A stretch of DNA of 5,116 bases from Propionibacteriaceae bacterium. Lineage in GTDB: Bacteria; Actinomycetota; Actinomycetes; Propionibacteriales; Propionibacteriaceae. Where the stretch lies: contig JAGQUI010000221.1 in assembly GCA_020438595.1 (NCBI GenBank), positions 1 to 5,116 of the forward strand, read 5' to 3'. The stretch's first letter is position 1. The number at the start of each line of letters is the position of its first letter. The position numbers and the translations under genes were made by a program. The notes under the pieces are model-generated. The model was not told where the DNA came from. It searched no databases and saw only the letters and a program-made list of their open reading frames with translations. Below, one piece after another: positions 4,943-5,116 of the stretch.

Positions 4943-5116
4943 ATGCCGGGACCCTACGTGATGGGCATCGACTACGGGACGGAGAGCTGCCGCGTCGCGA
5001 TCTTCGACCTGGTGGGCACCCCGATCGGGTTCGCCGCCACGCCGTACAAGACCACCCACCCGCGTCCGGGCTGGGCCGAGCAGAGCCCGGACGACTGGTA
5101 CCTCGCCCTGCAGAGC
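4943..5116 (+). CDS. FGGY-family carbohydrate kinase, N-terminal part (3' end outside window)
   Basis: The first 58 residues of an FGGY kinase, which phosphorylates sugars or polyols with ATP. The N-terminal phosphate-binding strand-turn is GIDYGTESCRVAIFD at 8-22. GTES, rather than the GTSS/GTTS of many xylulokinases, hints at a ribulokinase-type enzyme. The second conserved block, HPRPGWAEQSPDDWY at 39-53, is the family's PGWxEQDPxxWW segment. The catalytic Asp and the FGGY signatures fall beyond the window edge, so substrate specificity cannot be judged. It is probably co-transcribed with the HAD phosphatase 40 bases upstream. Together with rbsK and rbsD on the left, it suggests a pentose, pentulose or pentitol catabolic locus. 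Confidence 0.9.
   Translation, partial: MPGPYVMGIDYGTESCRVAIFDLVGTPIGFAATPYKTTHPRPGWAEQSPDDWYLALQS

Noticed and set aside
1..5116. tRNA, rRNA, CRISPR array, insertion sequence or attachment site
   Set aside because: No cloverleaf, regularly spaced repeats, transposase-like frame or terminal inverted repeats were seen on either strand.

Overview
The window is very GC-rich, with GC concentrated at third codon positions and long mirror ORFs on the antisense strands. GTG is used as a start, and several genes are joined by TGATG overlaps. This points to a high-GC actinobacterium of the Streptomyces/Micromonospora kind; the genus cannot be fixed from the sequence alone. Both window ends cut through genes.

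Layout, left to right. (1) Positions 2-1796, plus strand: a tightly coupled sugar module. It holds the C-terminal sugar-binding half of a SorC/DeoR-type regulator, a complete ribokinase (rbsK) and a complete D-ribose pyranase (rbsD), each joined to the next by a TGATG stop/start overlap. (2) Positions 1797-1851: a short convergent gap with small hairpins. (3) Positions 1852-3834, minus strand: three genes. In transcription order they are a small nucleoside 2-deoxyribosyltransferase-like/DUF4406 protein, a very short P-loop protein that looks internally deleted, and an MGT-type GT1 glycosyltransferase. A strong imperfect hairpin and a candidate -10 box lie between the last two. (4) Positions 3835-4041: a divergent regulatory region with an AT-richer patch, paired TGCACAA repeats and a good sigma70-like promoter facing right. 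(5) Positions 4042-5116, plus strand: a NagD-like HAD-IIA phosphatase followed by the start of an FGGY carbohydrate kinase.

Functionally, regions 1 and 5 look like parts of a pentose or pentitol catabolic locus. RbsD converts ribopyranose to a form the kinase can use, RbsK makes ribose 5-phosphate, the FGGY kinase phosphorylates another sugar (probably a pentulose), and the HAD phosphatase may clear sugar phosphates that build up. The minus-strand trio breaks up this locus and seems unrelated to it. Its most unusual member is the glycosyltransferase: the donor-binding C-terminal motifs are intact, but by eye both residues of the usual His-Asp catalytic dyad are replaced (by Ile and Ala). No transporter, RNA gene, CRISPR array or mobile element is visible.
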